Assembly (NCBI GenBank): GCA_900708905.1
Contig: CAADRB010000001.1
Coordinates: 812,004 to 876,003, forward strand
Reading direction: 5' to 3'
DNA from: Hymenolepis diminuta
Lineage: Eukaryota > Platyhelminthes > Cestoda > Cyclophyllidea > Hymenolepididae
DNA length: 64,000 nt
In this document: positions 25,158-38,652 of the stretch, in pieces
Layout of the letters: each line of letters begins with the position of its first letter
Position numbering within the stretch: the first letter of the stretch is position 1
Position numbers and translations under genes: made by a program
Notes under the pieces: generated by a model
Told to the model about the DNA's origin: nothing
Seen by the model: only the letters and a program-made list of their open reading frames with translations
Databases searched by the model: none

Positions 25158-25697
25158 NNNNNNNNNNNNNNNNNNNNNNNNNNNNNNNNNNNNNNNNNNN
25201 NNNNNNNNNNNNNNNNNNNNNNNNNNNNNNNNNNNNNNNNNNNNNNNNNNNNNNNNNNNNNNNNNNNNNNNNNNNNNNNNNNNNNNNNNNNNNNNNNNNN
25301 NNNNNNNNNNNNNNNNNNNNNNNNNNNNNNNNNNNNNNNNNNNNNNNNNNNNNNNNNNNNNNNNNNNNNNNNNNNNNNNNNNNNNNNNNNNNNNNNNNNN
25401 NNNNNNNNNNNNNNNNNNNNNNNNNNNNNNNNNNNNNNNNNNNNNNNNNNNNNNNNNNNNNNNNNNNNNNNNNNNNNNNNNNNNNNNNNNNNNNNNNNNN
25501 NNNNNNNNNNNNNNNNNNNNNNNNNNNNNNNNNNNNNNNNNNNNNNNNNNNNNNNNNNNNNNNNNNNNNNNNNNNNNNNNNNNNNNNNNNNNNNNNNNNN
25601 NNNNNNNNNNNNNNNNNNNNNNNNNNNNNNNNNNNNNNNNNNNNNNNNNNNNNNNNNNNNNNNNNNNNNNNNNNNNNNNNNNNNNNNNNNNNNNNNN
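25158..25697. other. Assembly gap (540 N)
   Basis: A run of 540 undetermined bases. Apparent open frames that cross it are artefacts of translating N. Confidence 0.99.
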
Positions 25698-27164
25698 AAC
25701 CTATATTTTGCAATTAATTCTGCTCGAAACGAATTTTGATTTTTGATATTATCCTCAGTACAATTCTACTTAATCTCCTCTTGTAGTTGGAATAAAGTAC
25801 AAAGAAAACATTTATTTAAAGTAACGCACAATAATTGATGGTTATGTTTGTAGGGTTCTACTTACATTTTGAATAATGTTTAACCACATTGGTAATTGGT
25901 TGGCGAAATTTTGGTCATGTGCGAAATGAAAGCAGACTTCCGAAAATCGGAATGCTGCGCAGCTATCCTTATAAAAGCCGACTACAAACTTACATCCACC
26001 TTCAATTTGTTCTCGAAGAATGAATTTCCCTTTAATTGGGACATTGAAGTATCAAGAAGACTGCACAGGTGATGCAGCGGCTGTATCAACAACAAAATTT
26101 TAAAATTCTAAATGTGCCAATTTTAATATACTATTTAAAAATCAAAAATTAGATTTGTATTGGTTATTGCGGTACTACATGCTTAGATCTATGCAAAAAT
26201 TACGACCATGAATTCAATAATGAACTCCAGAGTAATTTAAGATGATACAGACGAATGGTTATGCCTAATTCGAATTTCATATACAATCTAATTCCGTTTA
26301 TTCGTTTATCATGCTAAAATTTTACTAAAGATTAATACTTGAATTAAATGACTTTTTAAAATGGGAAATTATCTTCCAACCTCCCTGTTAAAAATAAAGG
26401 TGATCTTCAAACATAGTTGAAACAAATTGAAAAGTCGGTTCTTAATGTTTTTTAAGTATTCTAGCCGTTTAATGAAAGAAATTATTCTTCCAGTAATGCA
26501 ACACAATAATTCATTACACTTTGTTGGTATTAAATAGGAGGCAGATCGCTGGCTTTTAAGTTGGAGCAAATTTATTATAAAATCTGAATAGGGATTTCGG
26601 TATCTGATACCCGTAAGAACAGGTTATTTCGTAACTTCGTTTTCATCCAATCTCTCAATATCTCATACCTTGTGGTGGTTATGATCTTGCTTATTTCGCT
26701 CGTATAAACTTATTTTGATTAAAATAAGAATTACTTAACCTCAGACACAATGTTCCCAGAGCTGGCTGAACTTCAATTATTTCAAATAGTCTTTCCCTTC
26801 TAAATTTCCACTAAACGCAACATTATCAAGTGTTTATCTTTTTGGTTTAATGGATCGCGGTCTAACGATAATAATCTATTCAACGAGGATTATTTCACCC
26901 AACGGTAAAATCAAATACTAAAATAATTATTATGGGTGTTGTTTCCAATGGGATTTATAAAAACAGAAAAAAGATTATCTTGCTAAAATATTTTCACTCA
27001 AATTATAGTGATTAAATTTCGAAGGAGATGAGTCGGTTTTTCTAACTGAAGAGCGAAATGCTATCTGGTCAATTACTGTTACTTTTATAATATGTATTAT
27101 TGTTAATTATTAATGTGAAAAAATTTCCTATTTTAGTTATGGGAAGAAACTGAGGTCAGATAAA

Positions 27165-27340
27165 AAGTTCACCTTCCACAATTCGAAGTTCATGATTCGT
27201 CCCCTAGATTGCAGCAAATGCTTGTCTGCGATGTTCAATGCTTATTCGATCAAGAAGAATCAGTCTTGCTTCTTCAATTCATTTTCTTTCAGTGACTGAG
27301 AAAGCAGACGATCTTTAAATGGTATTCTGCAGTTTAAAGC
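27165..27340 (+). repeat. Short dispersed repeat A, copy 1
   Basis: Shares a core with copies at 30795-31000 and 57480-57680: ttcatgattcgtcccctag, attgcagcaaatgcttgtct and cgatgttcaatgcttatt. It is followed by a pyrimidine-rich tract and a ctgagaaag block also found in copy 3. No open frame is conserved among copies. Confidence 0.6.
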
Positions 27341-28704
27341 TTTAGCATAAAAGAGGCGATATAGATAAGAATTTTAAGTTAGAAGAGTTCGGTAAGCTGA
27401 TGTCCACTCAAACTTTCGGTTAATTATTATTTGATGAAAGTAATGAGTAGAAATGGGTTAAGCCGATTTTTAACAGCTGCAAAACTAGCTAGTCCATATT
27501 AATTAACAGTTCTGTAACTCTATATACATGATTGGCACCACCAATCAATAGTTTGAACTTGATTAGCTGCAACCAAACACATTTGAACTGCTTTGTGAAA
27601 TGTTGGATTAAGAAAATTAAATTAAATACAGCGCTTCGTTCTTAGCCAATCACCTTTGAACCTAAACATCAACTAAATGGAAAGGTTCTAAATACTTTAG
27701 GTTACGAGAATCTAAGATAAAATGACACTAACTACGACTTGTACTCTAACAATTATAAATTTATGTTAAAAGCATGATAGTTGGTGTCATCTTGTTATTT
27801 TAGTGACCATTCGAAGGAAAATCTTGCTAGATTAAGCTAACTAACGACTCTGAAATCTTAAATATGGGACTGCATCACTATCCAATCTTTTAAAGGTCAT
27901 CATTTCGGTTTTACAATCAGTGAAATTTGAAATGAGTAAGATTAGGAAAAAGAAAAGGAAATCAAGCGATTTGTCTTGGTAATCAAGTTCTGCGAAGGCT
28001 AGGCTTCCATCGAATGCTTTCAATAATTAAAAAAATAGTTTTTAGGACATAGAGACCCTAATCACAACCGGATATTGATTTCAAGATTGAGATCCCCATT
28101 TTACCTTTCCTCAATAAATGTTATATCTAAGGCGATGTATTCCCTGCTCAAATCCTATTCCAGAAGCGAAATTTTGTTCAAACTGACTAAATAAATTTAA
28201 ACAAATCAATTTTACTATCTCCCTAATTTAACCCGTTAACGTTATATTGAAAGTTCACATTCTCATTTTTAGATTAAATATTTGATGTAAAATTTTGATC
28301 CAATGGCTTAAGTAATAATAAACAATAATTCAATCTCTATGTGTGTGGATAGTTAAAAATTGATAAAATTCTGTCTTATTTTCTTCATTTTTTAAAGTTG
28401 AATTTTGTTACTCCTAACTATCATGCTAGACATGGGTATTGACTAGTGAATTTCGATATCAGTTAGGATAGTTATGAAATAGAATCAGTGCAAGTGGTTC
28501 CATGAACGGATTGTTCTTAATGGGAAATTGATCATTAGGCTATCTTTGTCGCTACTATCTCATATTTTGAACACCAATATGACAACAAAATGATTTATTA
28601 TTACCGAAATGAGGGCCAATAGGGGAAAATAACGTCCTTAACTGGTACTAAAGAAGTAATTTTCCCATACCAAAAAGTGACTCAGGGAGGGAATGCTTTT
28701 AGAT

Positions 28705-28800
28705 GAACAAAAAGAGTAATGTCACACACACACTGTGCCTGTTGTGTGACAAGAAAATGCGCACCCACTGTGCCTGTGACAAGAAGGCGACTTTTTAATC
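28705..28800 (+). repeat. Local tandem duplication with a hairpin
   Basis: The motif cactgtgcctg...tgtgacaagaa occurs twice within about 70 bases. The first copy is flanked by an 8-bp perfect inverted repeat (gtcacaca and tgtgtgac). Confidence 0.55.
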
Positions 28801-30794
28801 CCACAAGTCGTTACAATCTCTCCAACCTATTTCATGCAGTTATCCCCTGACTGTGCTTGAAACTAGTACGAAAATTGACTGCAGCAGCAGTAGTAGTAAG
28901 TCGTTAAGCCGGTGGGTAACATTTCTGCCATTGCATTTTATCCCTAACTGATAAGGGCAAAGCTTCCATGGGATTATTTACAAAATCAGTTTCATGGTGT
29001 GCAAGAGCGTAGAAAAGTGACTTATGTAATTAATTATGGAATTTGTGATTCTTCACTTGTTTGTTGACTATTTTCATTTACCGTGTGTATTTAGAAGATA
29101 CGAAGTAAATTGCCGTACCATCAACAGAATCCTCTCTGGAAAAGATAACTAATTTTTAAAGCTACAAAGGCACTTATTATCACTGACTAATGGGAAAGAA
29201 ACTTCCTATGAAGATCTTCAGATGACTAAATGTTTAAGAACATTGAATAGTTTTCAACAAGCTATAAATTTCAGAAACCAAATGTATGTTCTTGTGCACA
29301 ATGTAAAGGAAGAATTAATTCCCACATAATCGCAGAGGCCATCAAGAACTGTCATGCCAAACTCATGTTCACGGGCTCTTTGATCCCGCTGGTGTGGCTT
29401 AGGAAACTTCTTGCTAAATAATATGTTATAAAAATCATATTTATTAACGAATATTGTAGGTTTGTATGCTAGACAATGACTGCCCCCTAATTTTTGTTAA
29501 ATTTGTAGACAAATACCCTCCAAATCACAGATGGATATTTAGTAAAGAAGATTTAATTATTTCCTTCACATCCTATAGAAGTCTTATTTGACGCCATATA
29601 AACCCTTCACGTCTTTGAAAATGGTAGCGGTACCACCATCCAATCTGCAAACTTAAATAACTTGAGATTTCAGCTTTCTTTTATTAAAAATCGGAGCTGA
29701 TTTTTTAATAAGGGATTATGGCAGACCATAAGAGCACAGACCTTCTTCCATTTTCAATGGCGACTAGAGCAACCTTCTTATACGACTTGAAAACTATTTT
29801 CAACCTGCATATCCCGAAACGGTACCAATCACAACCGAAGTTTTTTTAAGAAATCTACCCTTTAAAGAAACACATATTTCAATTTCACTTTCCTCTATCG
29901 AAAGTCGCATGGTAAGAAGTAATAAACTGATCATATGACGCATGATTGCGAGCATTTGCGTAACTTTTTAATATTAATTAAATTTGTTAACTTTTAACTG
30001 GGCAATAAAAAAATCCACCATCTTACATTTACGGAGCAGCCACTTTATTTTAATAGTTGTGGCTGAAAGGAGATATAAAGCTTGATAAGCTGAGTACATT
30101 GAAAGTTATTTGCAATTAGGGCATAAGCTAAGCGTAACGGGTTGTTTTACTGATCTCAACTTTGCTAACGGCCCAGGAGTTTTTTCGAGGGAATTAAAGT
30201 AATTAAGTTAAAAAATTCACGGCAAATTTAAGGAAAAAATGTAAGATATTAAAACTTACCAAGATTTGCTGCCTTCAAGGGTTTTTTTTCGATGGGTGTA
30301 AATTTCCTTTCCATTAATTTGAACTTAAAAGATCGCCCAATATATTGACATGGTTTATCATTCAGTTTGAGAAATATTCTGTTGTAAATAATCTTTATAA
30401 TACTCTCAGTTTTTACCAATTAGGAGCTCTACAACTCTAAAAATGGATTTTGCTAAATCGATCAGGTTTGATGTATCTTTTCTTCCGCCCTCTGAATAAT
30501 TCGAACTGCTTATTTGAACATTCAAATGGATTCAAGATTTTGATTTTAAAATGTAATGTTTACTAATTGCTTACTAAGCTGCAACCGAACGACCGCTTAC
30601 AAATACCCCAAGTCTTGAGGGCCTTTGAAATAAAGAGGTATCATTTCAAACTGCATAGAAATTTTCTTCAAGACTGATATTCCCTACATATTATTGCAGT
30701 CAGTATAACAAAAAGTTTGCAATTTTTAATTGTGGGAAGTGACCAAAATTGGTCAACAGAATGTCTGATAAATGATAAAGGAAAAAAAGGTGCT

Positions 30795-31000
30795 GAGAGC
30801 AACGCCAAGGTATCAAAGAGTCTTACTTAATTTCATTTTTGCACTTAGGTTATACGATATGCACTAAATTGGTAACTCAAGTTCTACAATTCAAATTTCA
30901 TGATTCGTCACCTGGATTGCAACTGGTACTTGTCTCCGATGTTCAGTGTTTATCGACCGGTCTGGTCCTGTCACTTCTTCCAATAGTTGAAAATGCAAAA
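30795..31000 (+). repeat. Short dispersed repeat A, copy 2
   Basis: The longest copy. Its left part (aaggtatcaaagagtcttac, then gttatacgatatgcactaaa) matches 39995-40145. Its right part (catgattcgtcacctggatt, then tgtctccgatgttcagtg) matches copies at 27165 and 57480. This copy links the left and right halves of the family. Confidence 0.6.
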
Positions 31001-32404
31001 TTTTCTTACATGATTTTCAGCAACTTACAGTCTTGAGATATTCGAAGTGAGATGGCTAAAAATTATGAGCTAGCAGAGCAGCACTAACTTTTTTCCTATT
31101 GTCTATGATGGAACTCTCATATCTCATTGTCGAAATCGTTTCTATGCGCAAATTTCAGGGAGAAAATATAATAATGTAGAACTATTAAATTTTTTTTCCA
31201 TTTAATATTTAATATATATTGTCCTTCTATCATTATTAAAATATTGATTAATATTTAAATCGCTTATACGAGTTAATATGAATTTCGATATGCCTTACAT
31301 AGCTGGAATTGAAGTGTGATAATTTTTCTCTATTAAACCAGAAACCTCTTTCTTTTCTACTTCTTAGCTGGAATATCGGGCTTATGGATGGCTTAAGGCA
31401 ACCATTTAACCTATTTGATTAAATGAATGTATCGGCATTTTTAAATTAAAACACAACATTCTAATGACCGAGCTTTTAACCTCTTCGATGAAACGTCGCT
31501 ACTACCTTAGAATTTACACCAATAGGAAGTATGAGGTAATTCCAACTAAATAAGATGAAACTCAAAATTCTCCTACCGCTAGCTAAAAAAAGGTTCGTAC
31601 ATCCAACACCTTTTTACACAGATCAACATGCCCTCTGGAAAGAACATTGTACTATGTAAACATACGCGCACAAACATGGCTCGAGCCAATTTATTAACTC
31701 AAGTCGGCTGGCTTGTTTGCTTCTACACAATGACTCATTTTTTGTTGAAATTCTATCTACTGCTCCCAGGGGGTATGTTGGGTAAAAATTTTACGTCAAC
31801 TTAGACAATCGCTTTTTGTCTCCTGACACGAAGAACAAGAAGCACTAAATAATTAATAGTCTCTAAGGTGATTCAAATGACTACTTTTTAATCACACGGG
31901 AAGGAAGTACTTTACTTTCCACTTCACATGGTTCTCCTTATTACTCGTAAGTCCCTAAGGGTTTGACCGTTTAGCGGGAAAGCAAGATTATAAGTTTTAC
32001 GAACAAACCAAACAAATCTGCCAAAGCGAATAAACTAAGTTATGACTTTCCAAATTTTATAATTAAGGTTAATTACTATGTGAGTGCACCTGTAAAGAAT
32101 TCGGGAAAAGATTTTAATTCTTTTATCACGCCATAATTACTCAGACCCTAGAAAGAAAATGGAAAATATGATATGAGATACGTGATAGATGATTGGCTGC
32201 CTGGTTAGCTAATAATCGCATAGATAATTGCTTCAGTGGTAGTCTTGCATATTCTGCTGCAAGCGTAGAAATCCAGTAATCAAAGATCCAGTGCATTAGG
32301 GACTAAACAAAGAGGTTGAGCAAAAGTTGGCATCGAGAGTCTCACTCCACTTTAACCTTGAACTTACCGGATTTTCGGAATTTTATTTAATAGATATAGC
32401 TCAC

Positions 32405-32545
32405 TGCATCATGGGCTTATGTTTCAGAATCCCAACTTCAGGATATTTTTTCTAGGTTTCTGATTGAGTTCACATCCAACATGTTCTGAACTTACTGATC
32501 GCATTGATAAAGTTGAGTGGTTGGTCATCTTGATAGATTATCCCG
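32405..32545 (+). repeat. Short dispersed repeat B, copy 1
   Basis: Shares atgtttcagaatcccaactt-type sequence, a gtttctga block and a terminal ttgataaagttgagtggttg block with 36950-37045 and 45370-45455. Similarity was judged by eye and is moderate. Confidence 0.4.
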
Positions 32546-34329
32546 TCAAATGACTAAGAGAGCTGCCGTTAATTCTAATTGTCCCCAATTAAACTTCTTC
32601 AATCTATTTGCCAACAGATTACAAAGAATTATAAAACGACCTGGACCCATTGCCTGTATAATATTTAAAGCTTAAAGATGCATGACATTCAAAATCTATA
32701 GCTCAGACCAAGGTATTGTGCTGTATTGAGAACTACTCAGAGAATCCCAAAGAGAACGCCTCTTTACTAGATCAAATTATTATGTATTGTGTCAATTACA
32801 ACAGTTTGGATAGATCTCTGACGACAGAAGTCAGTCTTACTCAAGTCACCGCGTCTCATAGAGAGCTCTTTCTTGCCGTTTGACCCTGAGAGTCTGGATA
32901 CCAAAGGGATTTAGAAACTAATGATCTCATATTTTCATCATTTGACTGCTTCCTTATGCGAATTTTGGAAGCATCCACTTTCTATTTTAAAACAGTGTTA
33001 AGGAGTACCACTTTTTCCAGGTATGTAGTCATCTCAGTTTGATTTGCTTTTATTCAAGCTGGATATAAAAGAGTGCAATTAATAGCCAATTCATTAATTT
33101 CACATTTATTAATTCAATATTTATTATTTATTTCAAACTCGAAATCAATGATAATAAAATTAAATCAGTTCTCACGTAGTGCCTAACCGAATGCTTGTCG
33201 AAAGTTGTCTCATTTCTATCTTTTTACCTTTATTATATGCTACTCAGCCAGTATGACTTCTGTCTTAAAAATGGAGTGGTTAGCTGTCAAAGCCCTGACA
33301 TCTATTGCTAATTCGTCAAGCAGTCATTTAAAATATACGAACATTGAAATTCATTTTGGAAAGGTTAAGTTCAATCTTTTATGATGATTTGAATGGCAGT
33401 TTGATGGGCACCAACCATTCTTTTTCTCCTTAAAATATATCGATGAAAAACTCCAGTCATCTCATCCAAATTACATTCTACATTGAGTAGGATCGGGTTT
33501 TATTCTTACACCAGATTTCATTATGAAATACCTAAGTAAAAATGGTCGTGTACTTCCGGTTGTCCACTTAGCTTAATTTCAGATTTTGACAACTTAAAGT
33601 AAAAGCAAAATAAAGGAGAAGTAACTTCTCATTCTGCAAACCAAGTAATAACCTTTTTTTCATGAAAAACGACATTCTAAGGTCTCCTATGACATGAATT
33701 ATACGTAAACATTTGTTATTTTAAGTCCACCACTTTAAGAGTTCGTTTCAAAGATGCGATTTGGACAAAGCTTATATTGCTTTCTCTAATGTATTCATGG
33801 AGGAAAGGGAAGCAAATTGTGAAAATGCGATCACTTGAATCTAAAATCATAGGGTTTTCATGTCGTCAGTCTTTGGGGGCATTCGTTTCAGTTAAAAACT
33901 TAACCATAATGGCAACTATATGGCATTTTCAGATATTGGCTTTCAAGAGTGAGAATTCGAATTTGTACAATCTCCCATTTCAAAAGTCGGCTTACGTTTT
34001 TATGCCATTAAAAAAGCATACACCTCAATTCACCCATTTTAAGAGATTGGGTGGTGGAGCTTCCATTTTATAGGGCCATTAGTTGACAAAAGCTGTGATT
34101 TGTACAATATCGTAAGAATTAGCATAATGATGTATATTTACACTAGTTAAACTTTTGAAATTCGTTCCCTTTTTAAATTTATCTTTTGAAGTTTCTTAAA
34201 CCGTACCAGAGTACATTATTGAGCCTTCGGTCATAAATTTTGGATGACAACTCCCAGCCGTCTTCACTTCGATATGAGCATATACTTCCCTAGTGATCCC
34301 TTATCCTCATCTCACACGAACACTTTCTT

Positions 34330-34420
34330 TCTGATAACTTGGCGCCTACCTGAACATTTAAACGTGTGGGGGTATTTAAGGAGAGTTATTTTTCTGTTTC
34401 TTTTTCCAACAATATCAGTA
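34330..34420 (+). repeat. Short dispersed repeat G, copy 1
   Basis: The block cctgaacatttaaacgtgtg followed by tttaaggagagttatttttc matches 55395-55460 (cttgaacgtttaaacgccca, then ttagggagttattttttaat). Confidence 0.45.
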
Positions 34421-35647
34421 GGATATAGCAAAGGATATTTTGCATTTTCTTGTCAAGTGTTACGAAACTCATAGTGACGAAAAATAATTGATGTAAAGAA
34501 ACAATTAAATTCTACAAACTTAAATCGTGTATCAAACATTGAACTATTTGTTGACGCTCTGCCACGCTCGTACTTGAAAATGCGATTTTATAACTGTTGA
34601 ATTATTGTTTGACCATACGGATATTCGATTTCATAATTCACAGTGTCTTAATAATGGTTAAGTCGTTATTATGGTACACATTTTCTATCTTCATGCTATT
34701 GGGTCAGAGTACCTATTGACATAATTACTTCATAGTATGCTTCAATGAACACCTGATAAGTATCGCAGTGGCACTCTAACTTGTTTTGTTGGCTACTTAC
34801 ACTACTAGAAATGCATCAGGCCATTGGCTGCAATCCAACATCAAGAATAGCACACACTATCGAATATCAGCTCTTATTTTTGAAGGTGCGAGCATTCGAC
34901 TTTATGGATTCATTTAATTAAGATAATGACGTGTGCTCCACCACACATTAACGCTGATTAAGAGGTGAGCTGGGTAATCTAATATTCAATCTTATGGGTC
35001 TGAAAATATGTTGAGGCAAAGATTAAACAGAATAAATTTTCGACTTATTTTTTGGATAAACTTCATATCTGAATTAGTAAGAGACATTCGACACCACATT
35101 TATATTTTTGCTACAATCTACTTATTATGGCCCTCCACGTTCACAAAACATGGTCAAAATGTTTATGCATTTATAATATTATTTATGCATGATTTTTAAA
35201 TAATTCCTTTAAACATTATTTATGAGTGCATGGTGGAACGAAAAGTTAAAATTTCGAAAAAGTAGTACGATTATGAATATGAGAAGTTTATAGTTTTTCC
35301 TTTAGTCAGTTAATAGAAGGGAGTATGAAGAAAGGATTTGGAAAATATAACCGATTGAGAACTTCGTACAAAAGATCCCAAAGAGCATGAGCCTCGAAGA
35401 GATCGTAATATACTATTGGAGCACCGTATCGCGGTATGTATATTGTAACTCTTTTAATTGACAGGCAAGATACACTTAATCACAGGAGAAGTCAAACACA
35501 CCAATAGCCGTCTCTCAAAGAGAGTTTAACATGTGGCCAGATATTGCGGATCTGGATACCACTGAGAATAAAAATTAAATTTCAATATTTGAATCCTGAA
35601 ATTAAGTTTCCTATAATGTTCTGGGTGTGAATAATAAATCGTTACCG

Positions 35648-35765
35648 GTTTACGAATTTGAATATTCTCACTCATTTGTGTTTTCGAAATTCCGCATTTC
35701 ACAAACCAGTTCATATTCATCAAATAGTAGAAGAAAGCATACATGCTTATTGACCAGGCATACAG
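35648..35765 (+). repeat. Short dispersed repeat H, copy 2
   Basis: Contains gtttacgaatttgaatattc and gttttcgaaattccgcattt with cacaaaccagttcatattca, matching 18460-18625 in order. Confidence 0.5.
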
Positions 35766-36259
35766 AGTCATAGTTGAGATCTAGCGAACTTTTAGTGTTC
35801 CGAAGCAGTAATTTCAAATGTAATAAATCAACCAACTCGGATCATTTATTTATCTGTCAATGAACCTAATTTCGACTGTAAATATTCATTTTCAAAAGTT
35901 GATACATTATCAGTTATCTATACGTGACTCGATTACTCATATTTGAAGCATCAGACAGAACCATTTCGATTTCATAATTAATGTATTCCCTTGAAATCCT
36001 TAATACTTATCATTATCATAAATGAGCATGACAAAGAAGGTTTCACTATTTTGGATCATAAGAATAAGAGCAGCAGCAAACAGGTCCAATAAGATACGGA
36101 ACATGGAAAGGGTTAAGAGGACGCCGGTAATGAAATATGAACATCAAGATTTTAAATTTATTTGAGTTGTCCCTATTCTCCTAAGGGGTTCAGCTTTTAT
36201 ATGTTCTTTTGTATTTATATTTATAAATCCCCTTTTAGATTCTTGGGTGAGTTTATGTT

Positions 36260-36375
36260 TATGCATTCAAATCTTGCTAACCGGTTGATTTATTTCCATT
36301 GTTGATTGCATCTCTTCGAGTCATTGGTATCCTGCTGCAGTCAAGAGCATGTAGGTAATAACAACACCATTTATT
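36260..36375 (+). repeat. Short dispersed repeat D, copy 1
   Basis: Shares ggttgatttatttccattgt, a tgcatctctt block and a caagagcatgtagg block with 37765-37875, same orientation, 1.5 kb apart. Confidence 0.5.
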
Positions 36376-36949
36376 TTCATAATAATAATATTTTCTTTTC
36401 CTTTTTTCTATTTTCCTCTTTTCTTTACCTGGTCCTCAGATCGAACAGCGAAACAAACCTTAAATTTTGGTTTATTTTCCATGCAGCATAGCTGTGCCTG
36501 ACAATAAGTTACGTTTAATTATTTAATGTTTAATTTAATATTTTATAAACCGAATTCCTATTTTGTATGAACTATATTTCAGCCAGAATAAGCTTTTGAA
36601 ATCACTGTTTCATTTCTCCCAAGTGCTTGGCATTTCCCTGTGGGAAACTTAAAATGTTCGAAGGAAGATTTATTCACAGCCTGTCAGAATGTTAGTGTGT
36701 ATTGATTCCATTTATACCTCCTGGCTAACAGTAAAATTATGCTCTTCATAATTTTATCTAGATTAAATATTAACTGTCATCCTGATTATACGCAATTTAA
36801 TTATTTATTTACATTCATTAAATATTTAATATTTAAAGAAATTAAAAATTGCTACTTTGGGAACAGTAAAACAGAACCAAATGAAATTTTAAAAAATAGC
36901 AGGATATTCAGATTAATTCGCATGCTTTTTACTTCACCAATTTAGTCCA

Positions 36950-37045
36950 TTGCTCCATGTTTCAGAATTTGTCCCCTGGTTTCTGAGTTAATTAGTATTC
37001 CCGAGCTAAATAAGCAGTTGATTAAGTCAGACGATTGGTCTGTTA
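36950..37045 (+). repeat. Short dispersed repeat B, copy 2
   Basis: Contains catgtttcagaatttgtccc, then ctggtttctgagttaatt and ttgattaagtcagacgattg, matching copies at 32405 and 45370. Confidence 0.4.
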
Positions 37046-37764
37046 CTTTTATTGTATTTTACCTTAAATTGTGAAGAAACCAACCGACGAGGATCAAAGT
37101 TAACACATTTTCAATATACTTCCAGTAATATTATTCATATATTGATATTTGCTCTCATGAGCCATTTAAAAAACAGGCAAAGATCGTATTTCTTAAGTCA
37201 TTAGCTTAGTTCACAACATTCAGTATAAAAAGCCGTTCTGAATGTAGTGAAAACGCTGCTTATAGGGCACATAAATGCAGATAAAGGAGAAAAAGATGAC
37301 AGTTTAGAAATTATCATATGATACTTAGTTAAAGATCCTAGGTTTCATCATTAAGGTATCTTGACCAAAGGCTAAAATCTTTTCGAGACGGCATGATACG
37401 AATAATAATCTCGGAACATGGCGGATCTGAAATTACTCAAGGAAGGAGGGACCACGTTCGGAAATTGGAACTTTGGAACTTTAGTACAGGACACTGTAAA
37501 CCGTGCTGAGGCGGTAAAAGTGGATAACCTGATGCGTTCCTTACTCATATTATTAAGTGAATAAAAGTTGTATTTTTATGATAATTAAATAATACTATTA
37601 TGATTCGGAAGTAGATAGCACTTTCTCTATCCCTGATAATAAAATTTGTGAAACAGTGTACTCCGTACGCAATCCCTAAGGCCTTCCTATTACCATCCTT
37701 AATCAAATAAGTATGATCCATTTAGAATGTATTGCTTTTCCTAAACTTATTGCTAAGATGTAAT

Positions 37765-37875
37765 ATTCAGATTTTGTTGACTGGTTGATTTGATTTCATT
37801 GTTGATCATATCTCGATTACTTTGCATCTCTTTACAGCCAAGAGGAGGTAGAAAAATAGCAACGACATTCTTAAC
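37765..37875 (+). repeat. Short dispersed repeat D, copy 2
   Basis: Contains ggttgatttgatttcattgt, gatcatatctcgatt, a tgcatctctt block and ccaagaggaggtag, a diverged direct copy of 36260-36375. Confidence 0.5.
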
Positions 37876-38394
37876 GCTGCGCAGTTCACTACAGCTCCCT
37901 CAGGATGCATTTTAATAATTTTAGATTTGTTAATAATATTTATTACTTCATCTTAATATTCACTAACAACCTGTTTGATAAACGGGATCAAAAAATTTGA
38001 TTAACGGAAATATTATTATTAAATGAAGACAGTATTGCTAAATCTTTGCCAATTAGTGTTACATAATAATTGAATGAAAACTTCAGCTGTCCGGCTAAAT
38101 CTTTAACTTTGAGTTCAGTTATTCGTGTTCGTCAAATGCTATTAGGAACTCTATTCTTTCCGGAAATTCTTATATTTGAAATCAAACTGACTAACAAAAT
38201 ACACATTCAACCACTGCACTGATGGCAGGGAGTGTTCTTTGTTCGATTTGGTTCGTGGTTATGACTCCCCCGCCCTTCCCTCACCTATTGCTAATGGTCA
38301 TAAACTTTGATGAAGTAGATCTAGAAAATAGATCGGTGCAAATTTCATCATTTTTATCATTATCACTGCTTTATCATTATTATCCACATCTTTA

Positions 38395-38652
38395 ATGTAC
38401 CCTAGGCGCCAAAGTGGTAGCAAGAAAAACACCAACACATCTATTGAAGTCACTCAAAATAACAATAGACAGGGATTTGAGTCAAATACGCTCATATCAC
38501 AAAGGGGACCTGAAGGGATAGGGTTATTTCAGAGTTTGATTGGTTGGTTCGGGACATCGCAAATTTATTGGAGAAATGCCAACAAATGTGATTTAACACC
38601 ATGGAGTACGTGGACGTCTCGAGGCAGGTGCATTCTTTACATTTCATCTTGA
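38395..38652 (+). CDS. Open frame of 85 codons with a thrombospondin-repeat-like end, possible exon
   Basis: The frame has a more balanced amino-acid make-up than its surroundings. It ends with Cys-Asp-Leu-Thr-Pro-Trp-Ser-Thr-Trp-Thr, similar to the start of a thrombospondin type 1 repeat (C..xxWSxW). It could be an exon at 38406-38627, bounded by a ccctag acceptor and a ggcag/gtgcat donor (222 bp, both ends phase 2). No partner exon carrying the rest of such a repeat was found up- or downstream, so it may be chance or the relic of a lost gene. Confidence 0.2.
   Translation: MYPRRQSGSKKNTNTSIEVTQNNNRQGFESNTLISQRGPEGIGLFQSLIGWFGTSQIYWRNANKCDLTPWSTWTSRGRCILYISS

Larger units (their letters stand above)
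25698..38394. other. Gene-poor AT-rich intergenic region with short dispersed repeats
   Basis: About 12.7 kb without a convincing exon on either strand. All open frames are short and AT-driven. The recognisable content is a set of short, diverged repeats listed separately (families A, B, D, G, H and a local tandem duplication at 28.7 kb). It may contain distant regulatory sequence for netrin, but nothing visible shows this. Confidence 0.55.

Noticed and set aside
24934..25739. Long open frames across the N run
   Set aside because: They consist mostly of undetermined bases. The real content is the last ELAC2 exon, on the opposite strand to one of them.
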